A DNA stretch of 64,000 nucleotides from Stachybotrys elegans (GCA_020746835.1 JAGPNK010000014.1:434001-498000), one strand, 5' to 3'; positions 45,736-57,343 are shown, counted from the stretch's first letter. Translations and numbers: made by a program. The notes: generated by a model from the sequence alone, not told the origin.

Positions 45736-48609
45736 TTAAGTGAGGCAGAGAGTCGCCTTCTCCTGATCTCTGACGGCCTTGACCATCTCCTCCCACCACG
45801 GTGTGCGGTCCACCACCTCATCTGGTAGCTCGGGCTGAATCAGGGGGTCCAGCCTCTTGTCAATCCACGTCCAAGCTCCCCTGAGGCAATTGAGGAGCAG
45901 TGGTACGTTCTAGGGAAGTTGTCAGACCAGCGGAGTATCGAGGAGAGGCTGGGAATAGGGAGGGACAAGACTCACGCTTCTGACTGGCGAGTTGGCAACG
46001 GAGAACAGCCACTCCTGCACGAGAACACGATGCGGAGGGAACTTGGACAGCAGACCAAGTATGAAGACCGGGAAAATGGGAATTGTACCCGTGAAGGTGG
46101 CGCCCGAGGTGGGAATCCTCGCGACGCAGGCAGCGAGAGCATTCACATCCCGCATCACTTCATCGTCGGTTCGCGGGACCCTATCCTCCATTATTAGAAA
46201 GCGTCTACTTCGAAGTTAGCCAGGCTTACGTACCTGAGAAGACGGCAGTTGAGGTAAAGCATGGTGCTCAGCAGCCAGGCTTGGGCAATGGCCTTGCCAA
46301 TCGGACCATCTCCGGCAGCCTCCTCTGCCAGCTGGAGGAGCATCTTGCGGAGGCAAGGCATCCTGATCACGAGGAGCGTAGTGCGCGGCTCCTGCACCAC
46401 CCGGTTGTTGAGGAAGGTGATTTGGCTAAAAATGTACAGGGCCATCCGGGGGAATCCCAGGATGGGGTCGAGCTTGCAGCTCTCCGTGTCCAGATCCCAG
46501 AGGCTCCAGCTGAAGCGATCGGCTTCGCAGTAGACTTCGAAGTCGACATTGACGGGCAGGAGTGACTCAGCTATGCTGGTGTGGTATGTGACCAAGGTAT
46601 ACTGCGCCTTGCGCAGGGAGCTCAGCTGCAGATGGGCGTTCTGGAAGCCTCGGATCCTCGCCTCAGTCTGGCTGATGAGAGCCTCACATTGACGGAACCC
46701 AATGTACCAGCGGGGGTCGGCGAGAGACTTGACACGACGCTCTGGAAGCATCAGCTATTGGGGAGGGCAAAGACTGTCAGCACATGCCACGTTTCGCCAG
46801 GAGCTCAAAGTGGGCTTACATCGTGGTAGGATAGGATGAACAAGAGGGTCACGGTCCTGTCGATCTGGTATGTAGTCTTCACGGTGTCCGATATATTGCT
46901 CATGCGCTTAGAGAGGCAGCTCTCGGCGTAGGAAAAGTACTTGTGGACATCATCCCGAATGTCTTGGGAGGGGTAGTAATCATGCACAAAGAGCCCAGCA
47001 AGACTCAGAAGCGCAGCGAGGACGGCATCGTCGTTGTGCATCGCGGCAAACTCGTGGAGCCACGGATTGCCTGCCGTCTTGCCGCCCGTGCCGGCACAAA
47101 AGTTGTTGATATCTACTGCGGCGTCAGCTGAGCCCACCGAGGCGCCGGTCGCATGGCCTCATGCTTCTGGGGAACGGCTTTATGTGAAGTATGGGTAGGA
47201 TAGCGGCCCGAGAAGACGGCAACGCCGAGGACAAGCAGACTTGACTTACAGAATCTCCACAGCTGTGCTCCAATGTGATCAATTCCGCCCTCCGGAAGTA
47301 TCAATTGATCGGGGAGATTGGGCAGGGGCGCTCTCGTAAGGCTTTGCGACCCCCCAGCGGGCTCATTCTGCACACTCTGCACACTCTGCACATTCCGTAC
47401 GTTCTGTACGTTCTGCACATTCTGCACATTCTGCACATTCTGCACATTCTGCACATTCTGAACCGGTGGCTGCTGAACTCCCACTTGGGGCTGCTGCTGT
47501 TGTGCTTGCTGTGCCGGGTTGGGAGCAGCTGGGCGCTGGCTAGGAGTCCTGCTATTCCTCCACCTGAACTTGACAAAGCTGTCAACGTAACCGTTAGCTG
47601 GTCGGGCAAAGCGGGGGAAAGGGTTGGTGCAGATAAAGCCACGGAGGCTCTTGAAGGAACTGCCAGCCATGCCCTCTTTGAGCCGATAGCGATCAGCAGT
47701 CTCGATTTGAACGGTGCGAACGCCCCCCAAGAGGGGCCCGTAGAGGCGCTGCGGGCCGTTTCGCCACCGTAGAGACGATATCTGTGCTCGGGTTGGGCGT
47801 GGTCGAATTGGGTAGGGAACGGCGCGAGCCTTGCCCTTGCCCTTGTCACGCTTCGCTGCGTTGCATGTCAGTCCCGCATCAACATGTCCCGATGGGCTGG
47901 TGCGTTTCCCTCATGGCTCTACTAAGCCTGCGTGTGATGAGGCTGTGTGGATGTTGCGGTAGAGAGAATAAAGTGACGGGGCAAGGGTGCTGGGCTTGTC
48001 TTCTGGGGTGTACACGTCCAGGGTACAACGAGAGATATGTGCATCTTGCGAGGGCAGAACCGAGAGTAGCAATTACATACCTGCCGCCGCCGCCCAGGCT
48101 CCTCGAATTTGAGCCTGCGACTCCGCATCAGACCCATCTTCGACCGAGGCTTGGTGAGACTGCTGCTGCTGCTGTTGCTGCTGTTGTTGCTGCTGCTGCT
48201 CCGGCTCAGGGCTTGGCGGAGGTGCCGGCCCAGCTTCAGGCTCATCCGTGTCCCACAGATGGTTTGGCTCCGGCACTATCTGCAGTGCTGGCTGATGAGC
48301 TGGCTGGTGTAGCACAGTGGATGTGTGCTCCTGGCCAAGCGAGTTGTTTGTGTAGCTCGATGCAGGAACGGATGGGTCCGCGGAGGGGTTTGCCGTCTCG
48401 GGAATCGTGTACCACGATTCATCGTCGATGGGGCAAGGCTGTGTGACGTCGAATTCGACGTCAGCCAAAGCCACATCCAGGTAAACCATTGACTCGGACA
48501 CCGTGTAACAGTCCTCCTGGTTCTCAGGACAATACACGGGAACGGGAACGGGGACGGGAACGGGTTGGGCACTAGGGCCGGGATCTTGAGCCGGTGCGTA
48601 GTAGCTCAT
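45736..48609 (-). CDS. Fungal transcription-factor-like protein without visible zinc cluster, 779 aa
   Basis: Six exons: 48609-48081, 47855-47250, 47115-46820, 46754-46230, 46185-45976 and 45909-45736. All five introns (225, 134, 65, 44 and 66 nt) are GT-AG and in frame; the 46186-46229 acceptor (TGGAG) is the weakest. The N-terminal third is disordered, with a PVPVPVPV run and 13 glutamines, followed by a basic AKRDKGKGKARA patch. A conserved-looking block (RWRNGPQRLYG...YVDSFVKFRWRNS) precedes a QNV repeat. The C-terminal 400 residues are helical (GNPWLHEFAAMHNDDAVLAALLSLAGLFVHDY to PELPDEVVDRTPWWEEMV), as in the fungal-specific transcription-factor middle/C-terminal domain. No Cys6 zinc cluster was found, so DNA binding is unproven; it could be a co-regulator or a shortened relative. 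Confidence 0.7.
47365..47460 (-). repeat. Nine-base coding minisatellite (Val-Gln-Asn)n
   Basis: About 10.7 units of a 9-mer (ATTCTGCAC on the plus strand). The units nearest 47460 are identical and those nearer 47365 have diverged, with one variant CGTAC unit. Encodes a Val-Gln-Asn run in the transcription-factor-like protein. Confidence 0.9.
48161..48200 (-). repeat. Polyglutamine tract (13 codons)
   Basis: CTG/TTG mix on the plus strand encoding 13 Gln in exon 1 of the transcription-factor-like gene. The mixed codons suggest it is not purely a recent slippage product. Confidence 0.9.
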
Positions 48610-50242
48610 ATCGTGAGAGTAGGGCCGGGTAGGCAAACCTTAACTCAGGTTGTTTCCTTGGATGGGTACTCAATGGAAGGCAGGGGTGAATAGACAAGAT
48701 CAGATCAGGGGAGTGATGTGGGAATGCAATCCACCTTACTTGTACGGGGGGAGACTGGCTCTTTTGAAGCCGAGCGACTCGGGAACGGGGGGCGAGGAGG
48801 ACGAAGGCGAAGAGCGGTGGGCGACTGTCTGCTGTCCGCTGTCCGCCTGCCTTGGTGACGGCCTCAGGCCACGTGAAGGAGGAGAGATAAGGGCAGGGCT
48901 CGAGAGGAGTGAGACACTGTGTGGTCCTTGGGCTGACATTACCAAGGCCGGACGGGCTTATCATGGTGGTGAGGCCTTGTCCATGTCCAGTTTCACACCC
49001 TCAGGTTGTGTTCGGACTGGCGAGATGTGATACATAACATTCTTTGCGCGAAGTCCAAGGGAGCGAGGCGCGCTCGCCTTGGACGCTGATCCCGGACGTG
49101 TGTGGGAAGGATAAGGGCTTTCCCCATCCCATGACTGCTTCGTTTCTTTTTCGGGCAGAGCCACGTAAGTGTGCTGGGACTGACAGTCACATCGGGGCCA
49201 GAGCGGGCGTCCTTCGTATCCCACCCCCATCATGGTCATGGTATGCAATGGGTGGCAATGGAAATGGGTGGCAGAGAAAGTGAAGAAAAAAGTGACTCGT
49301 CAACCGCAATCAAAGGCCTCGATACCATGAGCTTACCCCGCCGCCGTGCTGGCCTGCCGTCCATTGGACACAACCCCCTCATCCCTTACGGCCCTTTTGT
49401 GCGGCTTTGCTTTTTCCTCTGAGACTTATTGCGCCCAGCTGAGCCTATCCCAGCCGCCACAGATGACGCTGTGGGTACGAAGCTGGCTCGCCATCACGGA
49501 ATCGCGGTCTCAATCGGTTCCAGATTGCCAAGGGCCAAGCAGAGATGCCGCGAAGGGCGGGGGGAGGAGCGCCATCGCGTAATACTTGCTGTGCAATGGA
49601 TGCGTGCGTGTACGCACAGATCCTCCCTCCCTCCATCTCTATGCTCGAGGCAGTCCAGCTGGCTTTGCTGGCCTATCTAGCCTGTTTCAGTTGCTGCCAG
49701 GGATTGCTGGCTGGGAAAGCTGACTTCACAAGTTCAGCTTGGTGACCAGTGGTTTTTGCACACGCAACAAGAGCATCATCCTTCTGTATTCCAGGCATAA
49801 TCCGTGCGTAATTGAGTCGAGGCCGATGCAGGCGAGCCCGTCAGCAAGAATTGGGCAGCAAGAGGAAGAGGATGGGGGTTTCTGTGAGGCTGCAATGGCA
49901 GGCAATTGGAAAGTTGGCCACACAGGAGACCAGAGTCCAGAGCCGAGGGACGCCACCAGTAGGAGCGGTCCAGAATTCTGTTGGCGGTAGTCATCTCCAT
50001 CTGCTATTGCCTGTTTCGTTTTGTTCGCCGTCTTTCATCGTCTTTGTCCTCCTCGTTTTGAGTTAGCAGTGAGTAGTAACAGCGATGGGCATTGATACAG
50101 GTCGGTGAAGTCACGAGGCACGTTGGTATAATGTGGCAAGAAACGCAGAGAGCCGTGAGTGAATGCAGAATAAAGAAAAGTCAGAAAGTAGACATTCCGT
50201 AAATGGCCAATTCCCGCGCACGGAATGCGAGCCTCTGCCACC
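48610..50242. other. Intergenic / promoter of the transcription-factor-like gene, no gene supported
   Basis: 1.6 kb without a protein-like frame. Short frames at 48572-48964 (-) and 49346-49680 (+) have no family features. Confidence 0.45.
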
Positions 50243-51318
50243 TCATGCATCCCCCAAGTCCAATCTCCAGACATCGCCCAGGCGCGTGTTGTCTTCAGCA
50301 AGCCCTCCGTGAACGATGATGCTGGGCCTGCCAGATGGCTCCGTCAGCAGCGCTGCGTCGAACCATCCGCGAGGCGGTGGCGCATCGTTGGCTGGCTTCA
50401 CCGCGCTCCATGTCCCAGCACCAAGGTCAAAGGCCCAAACATCGCCCAGCATCTTGCCAGCTCCCGCGTGGCCGAGCGAGCTTGGGTCTCTCTCTCCAAA
50501 CATGGTGACGAGGAATCCCTGCTCTCCTACCGGCACCGCCATGAGAGTCGCGACGCTTCGAGCCTCTGGTGCTTGCTTGCCGTCTGCCGGAAACGATAGT
50601 GTCGTCCAGGCACGGGCATGCGTATCAAAGACATCGAGAGACCCGCCCTGCTCGTCCTTACCATCGAAGCCGTTCATACGGTAGAGCTTCCCCCTGTGGT
50701 GGGCCAGCGATGTGCCTCCTCTCGCAGGCTCCGGTGCGTCGGGCAGCTTGGTCCACGCACGGGAAGCGACATTGAAGGACCAAAGGTCGGATAGCCGTCC
50801 CTTCTCGGGGCATCCAGCATGCACAAACACCTCGTCCACGCCGTTTGACGCCATGACGTGGTAGCTGCGACCTTTGGGAAACGGCGCAGACGGATCCGCA
50901 GGCGCAACGAGGGACCACTGCGAGGTGCTCGACGAGTACTTCCACAGCGCGCCATCCTCTTCCATCGGCCCCATGGAGACGCCGCCACGGCCGGAAAAGA
51001 GATACATGGCGTCCTGGATGGAGGTGGCTGCCGACCCGACCCGAGGCGTAGGTGCCACGGACGGGGCATCCAGCGTCTTGACAGTCACGCCGTCTAGTAA
51101 TTAGTTAGAGACGAGCATTTATTGGACCACAGGGAAGTGGGACTGCGGCTGTTCTCACCAAGCTCAATGGCATGCAGGTGGTTATCGACGGGCTCTCGAG
51201 GCAGCACCTCGCCGCCAAATATGTACAGCGCTGATCCCAAGACGGAGACGCATTGCGACGAGCGCTGCAGACGGGTCTCGGAGGCGAGACGAGTCCACGT
51301 GGCTGACGGGAAGGCCAT
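50243..51318 (-). CDS. Kelch-repeat beta-propeller protein, 336 aa
   Basis: Exon 1 51318-51159, exon 2 51093-50243; a 65-nt intron with CTAACTAAT branch region joins HAIEL-DGVTVK. At least five kelch repeats are visible. Each has a glycine pair or hydrophobic-Gly motif and a Trp about 10 residues later: LYIFGGE, MYLFSGRGG...WKYSSS, VFVHAG...LWSFNVASRAWTKLP, LYRMNGFDG...VFDTHARAWTTL, MFGERD...VWAFDLGAGTWSAV, IVHGG...VWRLDLG. Six blades would close the propeller. The closest known fold relatives are fungal kelch proteins similar to plant nitrile-specifier proteins; here no substrate can be assigned. No signal peptide or extra domain is seen, so it is probably cytosolic or a protein-interaction module. 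Confidence 0.85.
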
Positions 51319-51891
51319 CTTAGGTAAAAAAGATATTGGATAAATGAGTATGAGCCGATGTGAGCGGGCGACTGCCTTGTCGTGGCCTGCTTGATGCTCC
51401 GTCGCGGGGTATCTATGAGGCGATAATGAAGCCGCGGACCTTGATGTCTGGCTACTCGATACTAAGCAGGGACTAGGGGCAAGGCGGGGTCTTGCAACGA
51501 GCTTGTGAGGGGCTCATACTGGGTGCAGCTGTCCACAATCTGCACTGTACACATGGTGGTAGGCACGGCTTCAAATGCACGCGATACATACAGGTCTCGT
51601 ATTCGCTAGGAAACCCTGCTCTGCCCACGCGCTCGCCTCCAGGTGGAAGCAAACGGCCAAGGCGGCTGTCCTCCAACTACATACTAGTGAAGCAGTGAAG
51701 CGGTAAAGAGAGTCCCAAGACACGGATCCTATCCCAATTGCGTTCAAGAGAGAGTGAAGATGGTTAGCCTTATCCCATAATCCTGCCCACTTACCTTGCC
51801 TCGGTTTTCTTTTTTTTTTCTTTTTGTTTTGCCCTTGGTAACGGCGGCCGTCTTGCAAGAGACAGAACCTGTAGCTTTGCGCCATCAAGGT
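51319..51891. other. Intergenic, no gene seen
   Basis: 5' flank of the kelch gene and 3' flank of the next minus-strand gene. A T-rich run lies near 51809-51830. Confidence 0.5.
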
Positions 51892-52904
51892 TTACGCGGC
51901 GGGAGCCGGCTCTGAAGCCTGGGCCATGGCCGAGGAGTCGGTGTCAGCGGCCTCGACAGTGAGCTCTCTGTCGGTGTCGACACAGACGATCATGGACTCG
52001 GTGTCGGACATGTCTTCGCGGCCACTGTGGTGCTGCCTCCAGTACTCGACGAGCTGGTTCCTCAGCTTGTACGATAGGGCTCTCGCGCGATCCTGAGCGT
52101 TTCGCAGCGAGGCCCTGCCCTTCAGGAAGCCACTGAAGCTGGACTTGACGTCCCAGGAAGCATACGGATACTGATGATACTGGAGCGTGCCATCCTTGAC
52201 CCGCCTGGCGTAGTGGGCATAGAGATCGATGTGGGTGCCGTCAGAGGCGAAACTGGTGACGCCGGAATATTCGAGAGGGTCCGACTTGCCCATGAAGGCG
52301 AGGGCCTGGCTCCGCGCGTAGACGAGGGCCGCTCCGTTGAGGGTGCCTTGCAGCCTGGCGAGTTCCAAGTCTATCCCGTTGGGATTCCACTCGCCGGACA
52401 GGTGCGCCAGCGTGATGGAGTGGGGATTGTTCTCGAACAAGACGGCGCCCTTGACCCGCTCCTTGGCGGGGAAAGGGCCGAACCGTTGCACGTCGAGGCC
52501 TTGCACATAGTCGGGATGTGGGTGCTTGGCGCTTCTCTCGAAGCCCGGATCCTCGGGAAACCCGGTGAAGGAGGCGTTGAATGCGTGGCGGTAGCCCACG
52601 TCTTCGTCGTAATTCTTGAGGAACTTGTCCTCGAGCTCAGTGCCCAGGGCGGGCCTGGCGTACTCTTGCTTCATTCTCTCGGTGTATTCACGCCAATCCG
52701 ACTCGGAGGGCGGAGCGCTACTGCGTTCTCGATTGTCGCGCTCAATGACTTCAGCGATGTTCGAAGGGGGGTCGCAGGTGAAGAACTCGACGCTGTCAAG
52801 ACGAACGTCGCTGGGATCCACGCCTGCGGCCCTTAGTGACGGTCTCGTGATCAGCTTGGCCTGGGGGCTCTCGGGTGGTTCTTCAGATCTCTTTCTCTTT
52901 CGCA

Positions 52905-52936
<32 letters not shown>

Positions 52937-53331
52937 AGGAGACCGAGGTTTGCCTCGGTCAACGGCGACGGAATGGTGTTTCCCGCTGGCGGCAGAGTCT
53001 CCTGGACAACATCGCCATCACCGGCCTCGGACCCCCCCAGAGGAGTATAGAACCTGTCTTCCTCTTCGATGGTAGCCGAGGAGGAGAAGACGCTCTGAGG
53101 AGGTGCAGGAGGGGCGAGGCTCGGCGCTTGCTGACCGGGCTGTACAGGTTCTCCTGTCAGTTGGGTGGCATTGTACGGGCTTTCAGTGGTATGTCACACC
53201 TGAACTGTGAGATCCGTGGTGCTGGCTGCGACTGCAGATTGGGCTGGGGCAGGGCTGGCCGAGGGCGGTGCCTGCGCAGGCCATGCCCCAATGCCAGACG
53301 CCGCGGCGAGTCGTTGGATTAGACGTCTCAT
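51892..53331 (-). CDS. Hypothetical protein, 459 aa, probably nuclear
   Basis: Not recognised. Exon 1 53331-53200 and exon 2 53139-51892 are joined by a 60-nt intron (GTGTGA donor, CAACTGAC branch, GTACAG acceptor) that removes an in-frame TGA; the junction reads TDLTVQ-PGQQAPSL. The N-terminus (MRRLIQRLAAASGIGAW) is basic and amphipathic and could be a mitochondrial presequence. However, a GDGDGDGDG run and then RKRKRSEEP (nuclear-signal-like) follow at about residue 140. The C-terminal 300 residues are globular and mostly helical with acidic patches (SDWREYTERMKQEYARPALG, DKFLKNYDEDVGY, SGEWNPNGIDLELARLQGTLNGAALVYAR). This resembles conserved fungal hypothetical proteins I cannot name. Targeting is ambiguous. 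Confidence 0.6.
52905..52936 (-). repeat. (GTCGCC)n microsatellite encoding Gly-Asp
   Basis: About five GTCGCC units on the plus strand encode alternating Gly-Asp in the hypothetical protein. Confidence 0.9.
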
Positions 53332-54276
53332 GATAACACCGATGCTGCGTTGTTGCCTTGCTTTGACGCTTTGATGGCAGAGTGAAGGGTTGGCCAGGAG
53401 CTTCAGGTCAGTGGCCGTGGCCGTGGCAGAGGCGGTGGCGGTGTGGTGTGGTGTGGTGTGAGCTGGGGAGAGTTCTCTGGAGAAGCAAGGACAGACGAAG
53501 GGCAGCCTGTCCGTCTGTCGTGCGCAGAGAGATAAGCAAGGCAGCGAGGTGATTGGTCGTCGGCCAGGACGCACGTCGAGAGCTGCGGGGTAACAGCTCA
53601 CAGCTGGCAGCGTAACCCTCCATGATGGGCGTTGGGCACGGCAGTCGAATGATTGGAGGCTGCAGCGCTGCACGTCGTCGGCCGCATGCTGTGTGCAGAC
53701 GGAGATGGAATGTCGGTGTCGGTTGTGGCTAAATGGTGGGAGTGGAAAAAGATAAGTGCATACCGTACTATATGTAGGTACCTTTTGGCCAGAGGTTTTC
53801 ACCTGACTCGCGCCCAGCAGCCCATCGTCCCGTCCAACTCCACCGCCCGCCCACAGTTTAGTGCGGCTCAGCTTAACTTTAACAAACGCTCCCATGCAAG
53901 ATCCACGGCCATTTCGGCCTGTCCCGATATATGTTTTGCAGCCCCAGGGAGCCTAGGCTGGATTCAACGGCAACATGCCCGGGTGTCTGTCGGTACGTGT
54001 GCCGAGTCCACCTCATGTCCACCATGTCCACCATGGCCGCGACCCCGCCTGATAACGATGTTGCATCGACCGGCACCTCATGCACGACCCCCGCCTTGAT
54101 AGGCCTCGAAGCATGCGGAAGCCCTCATGCTACCAGTGCTTCTGCTCCGCCTGCTTTATCCGCAATGGATCCATCCATCCTGCATCCCACGCACCCATAA
54201 TTACCCAGTCGTTCAGGTCCTCTCTGCCCAACTCTTCTCAACAATCCCCGTCTCCGTCTGTCTCGTCACCAAGGCC
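53332..54276. other. Divergent promoter region
   Basis: Lies between the 459-aa gene (-) and the F-box gene (+). A (GTGTG)-rich stretch is seen near 53440-53460. Open frames here are chance. Confidence 0.5.
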
Positions 54277-55023
54277 ATGGCGTCCTCGACACAGGCCCTC
54301 GGCACTGCCGAGATCCTTGAACAAATCCTCCTGCAAGCAGACATACGGACCGTCCTAACAGCTCAGAGAGTGTGCCAGCAATGGCTCCATCTCATACGCA
54401 CCTCGCGAGCGCTCCAGAAGCACCTGTTCTTCCAGCCGGACCTGGCGCTGAAAACCAGAATGCGCAACCCACTCCTAGCCGAGCTGTTCCCCAACTGGTT
54501 TCCCGACACCCCCGAGTTCTTCAACGATCTTGGGCTGGACCATCTCCCCTTGGTACAGCCGCACCGTAACGCCGCCTTCAAGTACCAAGGCGCTACATGG
54601 AGACGGATGCTTATAAGCCAGCCCCCGGTGACCTTGTTCTTTTGCTGCACCAGCACGCCTACAGAGGTGGGCGGCTTTCAAGGTCTCTCGGAGATCACCC
54701 AGTCAAGCTGGACTCGCCTTCGGTTCGAGGACAGGCACGAAGACGAGGAGTTGGCAATGTCAATGGCTCCGAATGATCCTATCACGATGGAGAGGTTCTA
54801 CAACCTGGTAGTTCATCACTATGGAGCCAAAGCTTGGCTGCTTGTATGGGATGGGCACGATCCTGAAAACGTCCTTTCCCGCTTCCTAGGGGTCCCGCCT
54901 GAGAGGAGACAAATCATGGAGCGTGCTTTGAAGAAACAGGGCCTCGTCATGATCAGGAGGCGCGTGGTGTCGTCCTCTCTGCACCCTACACAGCAAAGGT
55001 TCCCGGATGAGTACATTATGTAG
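54277..55023 (+). CDS. F-box protein, 248 aa
   Basis: Single exon. I chose the ATG at 54277 (MASSTQALGTAEILEQ), because the upstream extension reads like leader. Residues of about 8-45 form an F-box (TAEILEQILLQADIRTVLTAQRVCQQWLHLI). This is the Skp1-binding element, which would link the protein to an SCF ubiquitin ligase (family knowledge). The rest (LFFQPDLAL, LLAELFPNWF, then a WRRMLISQPP block and VVHHYGAKAWLLVWDGHD) matches a fungal F-box family in which this second half is conserved but uncharacterised. The gene looks intact, unlike the F-box relic at 4600. Confidence 0.8.
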   Translation: MASSTQALGTAEILEQILLQADIRTVLTAQRVCQQWLHLIRTSRALQKHLFFQPDLALKTRMRNPLLAELFPNWFPDTPEFFNDLGLDHLPLVQPHRNAAFKYQGATWRRMLISQPPVTLFFCCTSTPTEVGGFQGLSEITQSSWTRLRFEDRHEDEELAMSMAPNDPITMERFYNLVVHHYGAKAWLLVWDGHDPENVLSRFLGVPPERRQIMERALKKQGLVMIRRRVVSSSLHPTQQRFPDEYIM

Positions 55024-55279
55024 GGAGCACATCTTCAGAAATCAGGAAGCAATTTAAATTGAGACACATGTAAACCTGTCTTGAGTGTTCCTGTCCAGGA
55101 CAACAACACTATACGTTGCCGGACGTCACTGGGAAGAAAGCGGCGGTACCAGTACCATTGTCCTCAGTGGCAAGTAGCCTATAAAGACATAGGCATGCTA
55201 GACAGTTTATTTATGCCAAAAGCTATTGACTTGAAATGTCAAACGGAACTTCTGGCCCCCCAACCCCCCGACAACCAAC

Positions 55280-57343
55280 TCAGAGGGAAAACCCCTGTAT
55301 GCGAAGCACGCAGCACACATGGTCAAATGTGAGCGCCTCCGCAGCCTGCAGCGGCAGAAGGCTCGCCATCTTGAGCACGTTCTTGATCTGGCGGCCATTG
55401 AGCTCCAGCTTGCTCAGGCGCGAGACCTCGTCCTCGGTGAGCCGGTGGCCGGCGCCTGCATTCCCCGGCACGGTGATTCTCTTGAGGAATGTCCGCCAGA
55501 TCCTGGCGCGAGCCTCCCTATCCAGCTCCGGATAGGCCAGCGTCAGGTGGATGCGGCTGTGGAACGCGGGGTCAATGTCCTTGACGCGGTTCGTCGTCAG
55601 AAACAGGATGCCTTGGTAGTATTCCAGCATGCGCAGGAATATACCGACCACTTGATTGCGCTCCATGTCGTTGGATGTGCGCTGCTCGAGGAAGATGTCG
55701 CACTCGTCAAGAAGCAGGACGGCTCCCCACTTGGCCACCATATCCAGTGTGCGGCTGAGGTTGCGCTCAACCATGTCCGAGTCGGAGCCGAGGTCGCCCG
55801 CACTCATCGTGTAGAGCGGCACCCGCATCTCCTCGGCGACAGACTCGGCAGTCAGAGTCTTGCCAATGCCAGGTCCGCCCGTCAGCATGATGATGATGCC
55901 GCGGCCTTTGCCGGAAATCACATCGTCAAAGCCCGCCTTGTTCTTGACCTGGCTCTGCGCAAAGGCCAAGATGAGCCGCTTCTTCTCCTCCTCCAGGACG
56001 AGCGAGCTGAAGGCCTGCCCGTCAAAGGAAACGTCGCTGATGTCGTCCACGAAGAACTCCATCCACTTCTTGGCCATGAGGGAATAGCCGCGGACGACTG
56101 GGCTCGTAAGTATCAGCTGGTCCTCGGAAAGCTCACTGTTCTGCTTTTGATTAGGCAAGTTGCTGTCCAGCAAGCCCTCGAGAACCGGCGCGTGTGGGTT
56201 TATGATCAGACCCCGGGCGACCAGATCATGAAACGGGGGAGGAGGAGGACGATATCTCGCACCAGCTTCGTATGCCTGATGTAGTGAACGCAGAATTTTT
56301 GCCTTTGCCGGGTTTGCCCTGCCCCAGTTGGCAGCATCGATAACCACGCGGCCGGAGACGGGCTCCAGCTGAACCTGCCGTGGGTCGTTCGGGGGGTAGT
56401 TGACTGCTATGCCGTCGTAATATTTGTAATTAATACCGGCAAGGGACTGGAATCGCCGGCCTCGGGCGACGAGCATCTCTCTCAGGCTCTTTGCGTTGGA
56501 AGAATACTCGAAAGGACAGCAGGGAAGCTCGTCAAACGGCTTCGTCCCCTCATACTCGCGGATTGTCTGCGTCGCACTGCCCCAACCCATCTTCCTGCCG
56601 TCCCAGTCAAGCACGTCGCATGTCATTCGGTACACTTTGCCGCTGTCAGGGGGTTCCCTGTATTGGCCGTCCTCGAAGCGAACAGCCATGGGTTTGTCGC
56701 GGATCGAGGTGAGAACAGTCGTCTTGGGCGGGAAGATGGTCCAAAGCTGGTCCCAGGGGACGGCGCGGTTCTTGAAGTAGTCCTTGCGGTTCTGGATGAC
56801 TTCCTTGAGCTCCGTGTGCAGGATATCGTAGAGCAATGTCAGGTGAGTTTTGGTGTCCTCGTCGTGGCTAGAGTCGTTCTTTATTTTAACAAAGAGGCTC
56901 CAGGAGTGAACAAAGGGCTCAAACGGGGCAGAGAAGATGAGCCGGGATACGTTGGTGACGACGCCCGGGTAGTCCCTGAAAACTTGCCCAAGAACCTGCT
57001 TCAGGTACGGCGATTGGACGACAATGCTTTCAATCACCAGCGGCTTGAGCGAATCTGCCTCCTTGGGCTTCGCCTTTCGAACAAGGATGGCATACTTGAG
57101 CGTCTTCTCGTTCTCTGCTGCCTCCTCGAGCCCATCGGGTGGAGAGTGAGACCAAGAGCGGTTGCGATCCTTGTCAAACTTGGCGTACAGCTCCTTACTC
57201 TCAGCAACAATGCCAACAAATATCTTCTCCTCGCCAGAGTTTTCCTCGCCGTCCGAGATGGATTCATCGTCCGTCTCAGGGCCATATGGCCCTCGACCCC
57301 GTGGCGGGGGCGGGCCTCGCATCATTCTAGGTCCTGATCCCAT
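55280..57343 (-). CDS. AAA-family ATPase, 687 aa
   Basis: Single exon from the ATG at 57343. One AAA domain occupies the C-terminal third: Walker A GGPGIGKT (about residue 489), Walker B LLLDECDIF (about 546) and sensor-1 region ILFLTTNR. An arginine lies in HSRIHLTLAYPELD, followed by a small lid. The first two thirds hold an N-terminal region (EEKIFVGIVAESKELYAKFD), then a conserved-looking block (FEPFVHSWSLFVK, PKTTVLTSIRDKPMAVRFEDG, RFQSLAGINYKYYDGI). That block probably corresponds to the domain of unknown function found next to fungal AAA modules, often annotated as DUF7025. The family's roles are unknown; the fold is that of hexameric protein remodellers. A PIF1-like helicase lies upstream on the same strand. 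Confidence 0.85.
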   Translation of the reverse strand: MGSGPRMMRGPPPPRGRGPYGPETDDESISDGEENSGEEKIFVGIVAESKELYAKFDKDRNRSWSHSPPDGLEEAAENEKTLKYAILVRKAKPKEADSLKPLVIESIVVQSPYLKQVLGQVFRDYPGVVTNVSRLIFSAPFEPFVHSWSLFVKIKNDSSHDEDTKTHLTLLYDILHTELKEVIQNRKDYFKNRAVPWDQLWTIFPPKTTVLTSIRDKPMAVRFEDGQYREPPDSGKVYRMTCDVLDWDGRKMGWGSATQTIREYEGTKPFDELPCCPFEYSSNAKSLREMLVARGRRFQSLAGINYKYYDGIAVNYPPNDPRQVQLEPVSGRVVIDAANWGRANPAKAKILRSLHQAYEAGARYRPPPPPFHDLVARGLIINPHAPVLEGLLDSNLPNQKQNSELSEDQLILTSPVVRGYSLMAKKWMEFFVDDISDVSFDGQAFSSLVLEEEKKRLILAFAQSQVKNKAGFDDVISGKGRGIIIMLTGGPGIGKTLTAESVAEEMRVPLYTMSAGDLGSDSDMVERNLSRTLDMVAKWGAVLLLDECDIFLEQRTSNDMERNQVVGIFLRMLEYYQGILFLTTNRVKDIDPAFHSRIHLTLAYPELDREARARIWRTFLKRITVPGNAGAGHRLTEDEVSRLSKLELNGRQIKNVLKMASLLPLQAAEALTFDHVCCVLRIQGFSL

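Noticed and set aside
52174..52836. 220-codon plus-strand frame
   Set aside because: Antisense shadow of the 459-aa gene.
55319..56284. 321-codon plus-strand frame
   Set aside because: Antisense shadow of the AAA ATPase.
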